33,616 bases of DNA from Hofstenia miamia. Its lineage: Eukaryota; Xenacoelomorpha; Acoela; Hofsteniidae. Each line of letters starts with the position of its first letter. The first letter of the stretch is position 1. Below are positions 1 to 9,530 of the stretch, one piece after another. A model generated the notes under the pieces. The model was given only the letters and a program-made list of their open reading frames with translations. It searched no databases and was not told where the DNA came from. The translations under genes and the position numbers were made by a program. The DNA lies in contig CABFPE010000283.1 in assembly GCA_900660155.1 (NCBI GenBank), positions 1-33,616 on the forward strand. The letters run 5' to 3'.

Positions 1-18
1 TATATATATATATATATA
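1..18. repeat. (TA)n microsatellite
   Basis: The window opens inside an uninterrupted TA dinucleotide run. Its true length is unknown because it is cut by the window edge. Confidence 0.9.
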
Positions 19-41
19 CGAACTCTAGATGCTATGTGATT

Positions 42-285
42 TGTATCCGCCACATGCACTTTCCGATTTTCTATAGTATTCAGCGCTTTTTTGATGGAAA
101 GCCAGAATAATTCATTTTATCCAAAAATGTTTACATTGCGCATTTGGAATTGGGGTCTAATTTCTTATGTATGAGTTTTAAGTTGTTTCAAAAAAATTTT
201 TTGACCCGTATTTAGCGCCCGTATAGATTTTTTTGTATCCAGCGCCTTGTAAATATTTTAAAAGTTTGTATCCAAAGCCCGTATA
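42..285 (+). repeat. Dispersed short repeat, core GTATCCAGCGCC
   Basis: Five variants of a core close to TGTATCCAGCGCC occur at 42-51, 75-86, 207-225, 234-246 and 267-285, and two of them extend with CCGTATA. Spacing is irregular and the copies are diverged. The cluster lies directly upstream of the first visible GPCR exon, so it is probably intronic. It may be the edge of a repeat family or of a mobile element; no function can be assigned. Confidence 0.5.
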
Positions 286-310
286 TGTATACATTCACAA
301 ACATTTATAG

Positions 311-666
311 AAGTTCATTAAAGGTGCTGCAAAACTCTTCATTTGTCATCAGCATGATAGCAGTGGAAAGATTTGTAGCAGTTGTCCATCCATTATTATA
401 TAGGAAACACTTCAATAACAGAATGTGCTTGATGTTTGTGTGCATTCCGTGGATTTGCAGTTGCATGAGATTGGCCATCAGTGATTTCATTACTATATCT
501 GTAAGAAAAGGCATTTGCTCTCAAGATTTTTCGCAATCACTCTCTTTCTACTATGGAATAGTTAACGGAATCGTTTACATAATATTTCAATTGATGCTAC
601 CTATCCTTCTTTATGTTTGCATTGCTGTCAAGATTTCTACAGCTGTTCGTATACAAAAACAATCAG
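311..666 (+). CDS. Rhodopsin-like (class A) GPCR, internal exon covering TM3 to TM5
   Basis: This exon encodes the middle of a seven-helix receptor expected in the plasma membrane and signalling through heterotrimeric G proteins. Visible landmarks: TM3 ending in IAVERF (the E/DRY position, here ERF) followed by the typical VVHPLLYRKHF loop; TM4 with the conserved Trp (CIPWICS); an extracellular loop 2 with a Cys (GICSQDF) that usually pairs with a Cys at the top of TM3; TM5 with its conserved Pro (LMLPILLYV). The frame is open from 285, but an acceptor-like ttatag ends at 310, and the TM3-top Cys is missing, so it should lie on an earlier exon outside the window. A cag|GTATAT donor follows 666 and leaves one base of a codon (phase 1), matching the exon at 6728. 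Ligand unknown; resembles divergent invertebrate orphan or peptide/amine receptors. Confidence 0.85.
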
Positions 667-2084
667 GTATATAAAATAGTTTTACTACCAACTGGCCAAA
701 CTTAAAAAATAATATAGCTAATGTTATTAATAATTAGTAGGGTAAGCACATTTCAACCAAAACGTCTCAAAATTTAAGCAAACGAACTGCAAATTTTACT
801 TTAGCAAATTTCTTGCAAAACCAAGGTTATATCTCAAAATTTGTTTCGTTCCAAAGTTTGTAAAATTGAATTGAAGGTTAAAATATTTGAAAATGTTGTC
901 TGGCAGAAAGCTACAGTAGTTGGCCAGCAAATCTCCTTTCTAAATTACACTAGTTGCTGGAATTCTTATAGGGAAGCTCATATAAAATGTATAGGATTTT
1001 TGATAACTAGCGAGAAGCACCAACAATTCTGCATTGTTAGCAACATTTCCGTTGACTATATCTGCAGCTCTGCTCTTGTAACCGCATCTTTCAAATTTCA
1101 AACGATTTTCTGAATTTTCGTAAATATTGCACTTAAACTCAATTTAGTAAGTATAAGGTTGGTGGTGATCCTATGATGACATATAAGCTGCTCTCGCTGG
1201 TTAAGCACTGCTGGTCTGATTCTTCAATTATTCATCCAACTGAATAGTTATCAGATCATGAAAGTCTATGCTCCAGTGAGTCTTTATCTAAAGAAATCAT
1301 AAATGCAAAATTGGAATAAGATATTTTTTCCAATTGACTTCACAAATCAAGAAAATTACATGAAAATCTAAAGAAAATGGTTGATTGGTGATTCAGCATA
1401 TCTTACTCACTACTAATTTCTATACCAACACAATAAAATCGTCAAAAAGATAGAAAAACATACGTTCTATATTGGATCTAAAAGCAAGTGTTGTTTTCGT
1501 CAGCAGGGAAACTTTTGTATTTGGAGTTACTACACATTTGCCTTTGCCATAGGCTCATGCCTTTGTGCAAAATACTTTTTGCAGCTTTAGTTGGTTTTAT
1601 ATCCTAATTTGCTTTCGAATATTTTATGTTTTTAATTTGTAAGGCGAGACATATTTCAAACCAAAGGGACAGTAAAGCTGTAAGACCGCGAACAGGTATT
1701 TTTAACTCAAGTGTGGGCAGAATTGTTTAATCGTGGGCTGCACAGTGCTTTCTTTGTATCATTTTATGTTCGCAAATGATTGAAAGCAATTAAAAGTTGC
1801 TATTAATACAAGATCTTGGCGAGACGAATGAAAACCTATAATGACCCACATGCAGCTGTCAGTCGCTAATAACCTGTTCTGAATTGAAGCTCGCTGCATT
1901 TGCTCCATAAATCACTAAACTTTTTTGATTGTCATTTATGTTTGGGTTGTATTTTATCATTATGTATTTCATAATTGCTTAAACATCTCTGAGAGGATAT
2001 AAGTTGGCCTTTGTCAAACAATTTTACATACTCTATATAATTCTGGATGAAACGCAGTTCCTTATTAGTTTTTTTCAAACCCTT
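667..2084 (+). other. GPCR intron, proximal part, no gene seen
   Basis: AT-rich intronic sequence between the two receptor exons. A 90-codon open frame at 841-1113 starts with a non-ATG codon and resembles no family I know. I see no conserved domain, RNA gene or clear mobile-element end here. Confidence 0.5.
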
Positions 2085-2094
2085 TCTCGACTTA

Positions 2095-3166
2095 GGGGAA
2101 CATGAATAAGTCATACAGGAATAAGTCCTACAGGAATAAGTCCTACATGATTAAAACCTACACTATTACTATTAATGATTTTAATTCTCTGAAATTTATT
2201 CATTTTCTAATTGTTTGGATTTTTTGTAATAATTAATTGTTTTTTGGAAATCAAATCAATTTTTCTTTTGCGTTTCCCTAAATTTCTAAAATTCGAAAAA
2301 GAGCTGTAGTTTGGTAATTACACTAAATTTTTCAACTACTTAGGAATTATACATTAATTTATGCACGTTCAAGACGAAATAATATACGAACAATGTAGTG
2401 GTGTCACGCCTATAACAGGTCATAGGTGCAATTCAAATGTGTTCGAAAAGCTGTTCAATTTATTTATGCAAATAAGGACTCGGCAGGAGTTGAACCTGCA
2501 TATTACCATAGGAGATGGTAGTGTTCCACACAACACGAAATATTTTAATTAACATAATATTGATTTAAATATCCTTTCGAATAGTTAAATTCTACTTAAT
2601 GACGCAATCAGAAAGGAATAAACTATGTATAAATATTAAATAAAGCAGTTGAAATAAAGGGAAAAATTCATGATTCGCTATAAACTTACAATCGTCCGTA
2701 CATAATGCACAGCTGTGCTTACCAATCTACAAGACAAATATTTGAGGGAACATTTCTGCTACGAAAACATTTAATAATTAATATTTGTTTAAAATAACAA
2801 AAAAGCAAATAAACAAAAAATTCAAAAATTCAAGTGCGTCTGGAAAACGTAATTATTTATACATGTATTAAAAATTACCGTAAATTGATCTGCACAGATT
2901 AGAGCTCGACTTGCACCCCTTTCTTATAGGTCACGCCTTAAATATATCTCATTATTTTTATTTATAAAAAATTCTCAAATATCTATAATTTTGATCCCAA
3001 TCTGTGACCATCAATAATTTCCTATGACATTTTGCAGTAAATTCATTTAAATTTTGTGATTGATTATTAATGAAGAACTTAATCATGTAGGACTTAATCG
3101 CGTAGGACTTAATCGTGTAGGACTTAATCGTGTAGGACTTATTCCTGTAGGACTTATTCTATGCCG
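2095..3166. mobile_element. Nonautonomous inverted-repeat (foldback-like) DNA element with tandem-repeat termini
   Basis: Both ends are built of diverged 15-bp units: AATAAGTCCTACAGG-type at 2104-2150 and the inverse, TGTAGGACTTAATCG-type, at about 3082-3160, giving inverted termini made of short direct repeats. A 10-bp sequence, TCTCGACTTA, flanks the element at 2085-2094 and 3167-3176 and is a candidate target-site duplication. A 9-10 bp duplication with long, repeat-rich inverted ends fits nonautonomous Mutator-like (MULE) or foldback elements, but no transposase is present, so the class is inferred. The 63-codon open frame at 2361-2552 has no recognisable domain. The element lies in the GPCR intron. 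Confidence 0.65.
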
Positions 3167-3235
3167 TCTCGACTTAAACTAGCTGCTTTTTAGATTTCTG
3201 TCCTGGCAACCTGGACATTGCTTTGACCTTTGGTA
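2235..3235 (+). repeat. Long direct repeat, copy 1 (ends at the N)
   Basis: This stretch recurs at 3237-4222 with a constant offset of 1002 through the left and middle part. The only obvious length difference is one extra 15-bp unit in the terminal tandem array of copy 1. The copy ends exactly at the ambiguous base 3236. This is the pattern expected when two contig ends with the same sequence were placed next to each other without being merged. Confidence 0.9.
2476..2538 (-). other. tRNA-like cluster of three hairpins (T-arm with B-box-like loop)
   Basis: On the minus strand three consecutive hairpins occur in tRNA order. A D-arm-like stem GTGTT/AACAC (2521-2536) comes first, then TACCA/TGGTA with a 7-base loop (2504-2520), then a perfect 5-bp T-arm GCAGG/CCTGC with loop TTCAACT (2483-2499), which includes a near-consensus pol III B box. 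Pairing of the two acceptor strands is absent, and the anticodon loop lacks U33, so this is not a functional tRNA. It may be a tRNA-derived relic inside the mobile element, or chance. An identical copy sits at 3478-3540. Confidence 0.35.
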
Positions 3236-3236
3236 N
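3236..3236. other. Single ambiguous base at a probable contig join
   Basis: One N sits precisely between the end of copy 1 and the start of copy 2 of the 1-kb direct repeat. That position is what one expects of a minimal scaffold gap rather than a random uncalled base. Confidence 0.85.
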
Positions 3237-4222
3237 AATTGTTTTTTGGAAATCAAATCAATTTTTCTTTTGCGTTTCCCTAAATTTCTAAAATTCGAAA
3301 AAGAGCTGTAGTTTGGTAATTACACTAAATTTTTCAACTACTTAGGAATTATACATTAATTTATGCACGTTCAAGACGAAATAATATACGAACAATGTAG
3401 TGGTGTCACGCCTATAACAGGTCATAGGTGCAATTCAAATGTGTTCGAAAAGCTGTTCAATTTATTTATGCAAATAAGGACTCGGCAGGAGTTGAACCTG
3501 CATATTACCATAGGAGATGGTAGTGTTCCACACAACACGAAATATTTTAATTAACATAATATTGATTTAAATATCCTTTCGAATAGTTAAATTCTACTTA
3601 ATGACGCAATCAGAAAGGAATAAACTATGTATAAATATTAAATAAAGCAGTTGAAATAAAGGGAAAAATTCATGATTCGCTATAAACTTACAATCGTCCG
3701 TACATAATGCACAGCTGTGCTTACCAATCTACAAGACAAATATTTGAGGGAACATTTCTGCTACGAAAACATTTAATAATTAATATTTGTTTAAAATAAC
3801 AAAAAAGCAAATAAACAAAAAATTCAAAAATTCAAGTGCGTCTGGAAAACGTAATTATTTATACATGTATTAAAAATTACCGTAAATTGATCTGCACAGA
3901 TTAGAGCTCGACTTGCACCCCTTTCTTATAGGTCACGCCTTAAATATATCTCATTATTTTTATTTATAAAAAATTCTCAAATATCTATAATTTTGATCCC
4001 AATCTGTGACCATCAATAATTTCCTATGACATTTTGCAGTAAATTCATTTAAATTTTGTGATTGATTATTAATGAAGAACTTAATCATGTAGGACTTAAT
4101 CGTGTAGGACTTAATCGTGTAGGACTTATTCCTGTAGGACTTATTCTATGCCGTCTCGACTTAAACTAGCTGCTTTTTAGATTTCTGTCCTGGCAACCTG
4201 GACATTGCTTTGACCTTTGGTA
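3237..4222 (+). repeat. Long direct repeat, copy 2 (begins at the N)
   Basis: Near-identical to 2235-3235 and shorter by one 15-bp unit. It begins in the middle of the element (no left inverted end), carries the right end with TCTCGACTTA at 4154-4163, and then leads into unique sequence. If the duplication is an assembly artefact, the real intron is about 1 kb shorter than it appears here. Confidence 0.9.
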
Positions 4223-4261
4223 GTTTTGGTAGCAGATAAGTCAATCAGATACTTGAAACAT

Positions 4262-5166
4262 ATCTCAGTCAAAAATCAAGTGTCGCAAATGCATCCTAAT
4301 TCATCCTATTGATGTCGCAGGTGTCTCATATCCTAGTGAGACGTTTTTAGGATGCTGATGTTCTGCAGATGTCTCATTAGGTTATCGCTGATACATCTCA
4401 TGAGATTACATTGAGATGCCATTTCAGAATTAATGTATAATTCAAGCAATGTAAAAATAATTTATGCAAAATGTCAGCACTAATTGAGAATTGTTTGAAA
4501 ATTAGTAAAACTCCTTTTTACTTTATAATCTTTTATGTTTCATCAAAAAAATGATTTCAAATTTTATTCAAAATTGAAATGTTAAATTTAAATTTATTAT
4601 TGCCAAAATTATGACCAAATTGCTGAAGAATATAAACGATGTTTTAATGCTATCTTTCATACGAAATAAAATGCAATCCATTATTAATACTAGCATTATT
4701 GTGTTAGTTATTGATAATTTTGACTGCGTTTCTTTTTGCTGTGCTGTTTGCATTGTTATTGCATCTGTGCCAAGCAATTGGGTCTGCAGAATCTTATGTG
4801 TTCTTTGTAGCAGCTTGTTCATTGCTATTTAATAAATTTGATAATTAAATGTGTTATATGCACTTAAAACACATTGAAATAGTGTATTTTGCTGTTATAA
4901 GTGGTGTCTCGCTTTCCGCTATTATCAAATATCCCATTGTGATACAATCTCAAAACCATCTAGTGAGACACCTTGAGAACGACTTATTGGGACATATGGT
5001 GTCTCACGGAGGCTTCCTAGAGATACTATTTTGGACGGACATTAAGACAGATTTAGGATCATTTTAGGATGCATTGCGAGGTTCTCGTGATATTGTTAGG
5101 ATGGCAATTATGTCGCAGTGAGATATTTATAGGATATCGTGGGGATTTCTCATTTTTGTCTGGGAT
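4262..5166. mobile_element. Nonautonomous DNA transposon with short TIRs and subterminal ATCCTA motifs
   Basis: The ends form an imperfect inverted repeat: ATCTCAGTCAAAAATCA at 4262-4278 against the complement of 5150-5166, matching at 14 of 17 positions. Inside both ends, copies of CATCCTA or ATATCCTA (left) and their complement TAGGATG or TAGGATAT (right) are arranged in opposite orientation, together with GTGTCTCA/GTGAGAC words. Such subterminal motif arrays are typical transposase-binding sites of cut-and-paste elements. Open frames inside (for example 4611-4832) show no transposase motif. I could not find a convincing target-site duplication. Confidence 0.55.
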
Positions 5167-6247
5167 GTGTTAGTTGCTACTCCAATTACTTAATTGTTTT
5201 ATTTACTTACAATAGTATCAGTTATAATGAGTGCGTTGTGTAAAATAGAATTGGATCATGCTCTAAATTAGGCTTGACTTTACTTATAACAATTTCACGC
5301 CATCCTTAAAATCTTCTGATTTCAATTATTTGTGAAAACTTTATGTGTAACATCATTAAGGAAACTAGTGAGTTTTAAATGCTACCCACACGCCAAATCT
5401 TTAACTTAGTTTAGCAAACAATTTGTTTTGCAGGCTCAATTACAAAAATCAATTTAGGTCATTAAAGGTTAACCAAGTCACCCTTGACAGTTGCTCTTTC
5501 AAACTAAACTTTGATTTAAGAAAGGTATTCCGGACATTAAGTTAGAAGACTGTGGAGACTTTTAAGACGTGGTGAATTTCAGTGAGAGCATGTCAAGGTT
5601 TGAAACCCAATGAAAAATACAGAAAAACATTATCAATTATTATTTGTTCATTTCAACATTCATGGGGAAAATAAGTTTACGAATTTTAAAGAATCTTCTG
5701 AGTTGTTATGATACTTCATATATTTTTATTTATTTTGCAAATAATGTACTTATTTATTGAATAATAATAGGAATGTTATTTGAAGTATAACCAGATAATC
5801 ACAATCTATAAGTAATAATCCAGTATGTTTCAGCCTGTTGAATGCCTAAGCAATTGCTGCAAGGTTATGTGTATTACTAGGTCATGTACAACTATATTTT
5901 TCTCACATGTATGAATGTTATTTATTTTGAGTAAATTCAGTTTATTATATTGTAGAAATTTATCAATAACTATTAGCATTGTCTGAACTGCAAAAGTATA
6001 AAGCTATGTTTTAGCCATGCATTTTAAAATTTTTCAATGTTTTTAACTTTATTTACATAAGCTATTAATCTTAACCAATACTATCTTTATAAAGTTTATT
6101 GTTGCGCAAATTATCAGTGTTATACATAGGGTGTTTAATGTTAGTAATTGATTTATATAAAATCCAAATTTATTCAATCTCCGAAAGGTTTTCAAATGTT
6201 TGTAGTATATTTATAAATGAAGGTTATCACCTCAACTCTTGAAACAC
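5167..6247 (+). other. GPCR intron, central part, no gene seen
   Basis: AT-rich sequence without a recognisable coding exon, RNA gene or element boundary. It separates the second inverted-repeat element from the hAT-type MITE. Confidence 0.5.
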
Positions 6248-6255
6248 CTTTTTGA

Positions 6256-6645
6256 CAGTGGCGTTTCTACAGGGGGCAGGGAAATTCAGGCTGGCCCCTA
6301 CTTGCCCTCCTACTTTTAACATGCTAAAAATCAAATATCATACCCGCCTTATGTGCAATGTAGATGACAATATTAAACCACGACATAATTAAAGATCTAA
6401 TACGTCTAAATTACCCTTAGTATTATACATCTAATACTTGTACTAATAAGATAAAGAGAACAAAAAAATGACCAGTAAAAGCAACATAATTCTTAAGTTC
6501 ACAAAGACAAAGTAAAGTTTGGTAAATCAGATTTTTTATTGATAGCCTGTGATCAAACTTATATTTTGTTTGGCATGAAGCAGTCCCCTTTCAAAATACG
6601 TTGCCATTGACTGCCCCCACCAGAAAAGTCCTAGAAATGACACTG
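6256..6645. mobile_element. hAT-type MITE (390 bp) with 8-bp target-site duplication
   Basis: The left end CAGTGGCGTTTCTA and the complement of the right end, CAGTGTCATTTCTA, form hAT-style inverted termini; a GGGGGCAG block follows in both. The flanks are CTTTTTGA (6248-6255) and CTCTTTGA (6646-6653), a 7-of-8 match and the 8-bp duplication length characteristic of hAT insertion. There is no coding capacity. It sits about 75 bp upstream of the last GPCR exon. Confidence 0.8.
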
Positions 6646-6727
6646 CTCTTTGAGTTAGTACTATTTATAATGTCATTTTATTTGAGATGAATTTTTAGAG
6701 ATTCAAGCTAAATGGGATGTATTTTAG

Positions 6728-7032
6728 GAAAGGCTAAGCCTGGTGCAATTGTTTCAAAGGCAAAGACTAACATTACAAGAATGCTATTTATTGTCACCTT
6801 TATATTTTTAATTACCACATTTCCTGATCAAGCACACTACATGGTATATGTTAATATCTTGAAAAGACATTTGTGGGATTGGGATAGTCCCTATCAAAGG
6901 TTAACTACATTACTCATGACTATGAATTTAGTTGTGAATTTCTTTGCATATCCTTTAACAAACTCTGAATTTAAATGTGCCTTCATGAAGTTTATCCACT
7001 TAAAAAAATGCAATTTTTCAATTGCTAATTAA
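6728..7032 (+). CDS. Rhodopsin-like GPCR, terminal exon covering TM6, TM7 and the C-terminus
   Basis: This is the last exon of the receptor begun at 311. After an attttag acceptor ending at 6727, the first two bases (GA) complete the codon left open at 666 (phase 1), so the frame runs straight through; an ATG at 6712 lies before the acceptor and follows an in-frame stop. TM6 starts around NITRMLFIVTFIFLITTFP. The usual CWxP becomes TTFP, so the toggle Trp is absent. TM7 ends in NFFAYPLTN, a variant of NPxxY with Phe replacing Pro, followed by a helix-8-like EFKCAFMKF and a short tail ending at TAA 7030-7032. An AATAAA near 7297 could serve as poly(A) signal. No inactivating lesion is seen in either exon, so the receptor may be functional. 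Confidence 0.85.
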
Positions 7033-7850
7033 TTAGAGGTAATGTATTTTCATTTTTCAGAGTTGTGTGAATCAACTTATTATTGAAAAATGATTTACAT
7101 GTTATAAGTTTGTTTGTAAGAATGCAATTTCTGAATTGACATGTATTGAACAACAAGCATTCCAAACTGGTTCAACCTATGTGCAGCATTATAAATTTGT
7201 ATGCAAAATTAATACATAATTGATAAGTGTATATTATGAAGTCAATCCAAAAATGTTTAAATTCCTTATATTTGTTCAAATGAAGCATTATTTTGAATAA
7301 ATATTGGATTAATTGTAACAAACAAAACTAATCTGTAAACCTTTTGACAAGAAGTTGAGGACAAAAAGAACTCAGTTTTCTCCTGGCAGCAGACTTGAAT
7401 GTTAACGACACTTTTTTTGTTGTCAAGCACAGCTAAGCAGGTTAGTTTCTGCTTGAAATTTATAATGAATTGAATCAGAATTGTGAAATTAGGGAAAGGG
7501 CAAAATAGGTATAACGTCATAAACATTTCAGAGGAGAAGAAGAGGTTAAGGAAAAGTTTTAGGCAAGTTGAATTATTATGTAGTCTAAATAAATAATGTT
7601 AAACTTATTAATTATAATCCGTAAACTTTTTCTGCTTACAAAAATAGCATACTCTTAGCTATTTTGTAAAGCATTTTTGTATCATGCTTCTAGTATTATG
7701 CTTGTATTCTTAGTTATTTATATTATTTTTGTATGAGTTTTACACAACTCAATTGTGTTTGTGAATAAGCTTAGTTAGATTCAATTTCAGTATTAATCAA
7801 TCTTATTATATTTATTATTGATTTTATTAATGGAATTGATGCAATCTTAT
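7033..7850 (+). other. 3' flank of the GPCR gene, no gene seen
   Basis: Probable 3' UTR followed by intergenic AT-rich sequence. The 86-codon minus-strand open frame at 7266-7526 has no recognisable domain. Confidence 0.45.
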
Positions 7851-8246
7851 GCACTATCAATGTACAAGATTAGAAAAGCTCTGAATCCCAATATTGTGAA
7901 GGGATGTTGAAGGCAAGGATAAAGTATTGCCTTAGGTCAAATAATAGTAGTTTTTACAACTTGAAAAGTCATCCGAATTTCCATGTAATGACACTTAGGA
8001 AAGCTTTATTGGAAACTGGAAGTTGATATATTTACATGTAGAGGTAATCATTCATATTGAATGCCTGGTTGCAAGTGGATAGATAAATAGAATGATAAAT
8101 AACTGATTCTTTCCTATTTTCCTATGTATGGCTATATCTGAAAATAGTGGAACTAAAGATGTATTGGCATTGTTTGTGTTTGAAATCCTTCATTTATTAA
8201 GCTTATGTAATAAAGTCAAGTTTAATTTTCATATTTTCAAAATTCT
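7851..8246 (+). repeat. 396-bp tandem duplication, unit 1
   Basis: Starts GCACTATCAATGTACAAG and is immediately followed by a second unit of the same 396-bp length. The two units are almost identical except for a short block near 7967-7993. Confidence 0.9.
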
Positions 8247-8642
8247 GCACTATCAATGTACAAGATTAGAAAAGCTCTGAATCCCAATATTGTGAAGGGA
8301 TGTTGAAGGCAAGGATAAAGTATTGCCTTAGGTCAAATAATAGGAGTTTTTACAACTTGAAAAGTCGTCTCTGATTCAATTTGATGACACTTAGGAAAGC
8401 TTTATTGGAAACTGGAAGTTGATATATTTACATGTAGAGGTAATCATTCATATTGAATGCCTGGTTGCAAGTGGATAGATAAATAGAATGATAAATAACT
8501 GATTCTTTCCTATTTTCCTATGTATGGCTATATCTGAAAATAGTGGAACTAAAGATGTATTGGCATTGTTTGTGTTTGAAATCCTTCATTTATTAAGCTT
8601 ATGTAATAAAGTCAAGTTTAATTTTCATATTTTCAAAATTCT
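8247..8642 (+). repeat. 396-bp tandem duplication, unit 2
   Basis: Head-to-tail copy of 7851-8246. It differs by isolated substitutions and by one cluster of about 20 differing bases near 8363-8389; the rest is essentially the same. No coding or mobile-element signature is seen inside. Confidence 0.9.
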
Positions 8643-9530
8643 GTCTAAGACCAAAAGTGTTTCCATAATATTGGTTTTTTTGAATTTATAATTCACTGTT
8701 GAAAACAAATGAAGCTCATTCAACAATCTAATTAGCATATTTCATGGCAAAATTTTGTTGTTGGCTCTGATCCATCTTGAAAGAACTACTCCTTGAACAG
8801 CATAGCTCTACAATATATCCCTCAACAAATCTTCTCACTAATTTCTTTGTAGTTAACTTGCAACATTAGAGTTTGATTAGTTGTGATCTAGAATTTCAAG
8901 ATTGACTGTAGTATTTTGTCTTCCTATGGTGACAAGAGCAATGCATCTCCTTAAAAAATTCATTAATTTGAGAATTTATAGAATTATTATAGTTGCTCTA
9001 TTCCCCATTCAAGCTTCAAATAAGTGGCATGCAAGATAGAATGTGACAAAACTGCAAGGAAATTATTTTGAAAATATATTCAAATTTACACAATATTATA
9101 GGAATTGCACCAACATACTGACTAATATTACTAAAAGGATTACAAAATTACAAAATAAATTTACAAAATTAACATTTACAAATAATAAATATTTATATCA
9201 GTCTTCAGTTCTTAAAGACAAAATGTCATTGGTTTTAGTAATTGAGCAGTGTGGCCAAAGATTGGAATAGCAGAAAAAATCAATATTCTGAATCATTTAC
9301 TTATATAACTGGGAAAGTATCAAAGTTATCAAAACAGAGTGAGCATTTCCTGAAAGGACTAGTAATAAGCTACAACCACACCAAATTTCAAGTATCTAGC
9401 TAAAAAATTGAGGGAGTAGATAGAAAATATGTGCTGAAAAATGTCATTTTGACAAAAATGTGGTTCCCTAAGAAAGTTTGGAAAAATATATTGAAAACAA
9501 AAATGTACTCACAAACTGCAATAAAAGAAT
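8643..9530 (+). other. Intergenic, no gene seen
   Basis: AT-rich sequence. The open frame at 9043-9270 is dominated by Asn/Lys/Thr codons expected by chance at this composition. Nothing else is supported. Confidence 0.45.

Noticed and set aside
841..1113. 90-codon open frame in the GPCR intron
   Set aside because: It begins with TTG, has no domain, lies between in-phase receptor exons, and such frames are expected by chance.
2476..2538. A functional tRNA-Gly(TCC) gene on the minus strand
   Set aside because: The acceptor strands do not pair and position 33 is not U, so only a tRNA-like relic is reported.
2361..2552. Identical 63-codon open frames at 2361 and 3363 as a conserved small gene
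   Set aside because: Their identity reflects the 1-kb duplicated sequence, probably an assembly artefact, not conservation; no motif is present.
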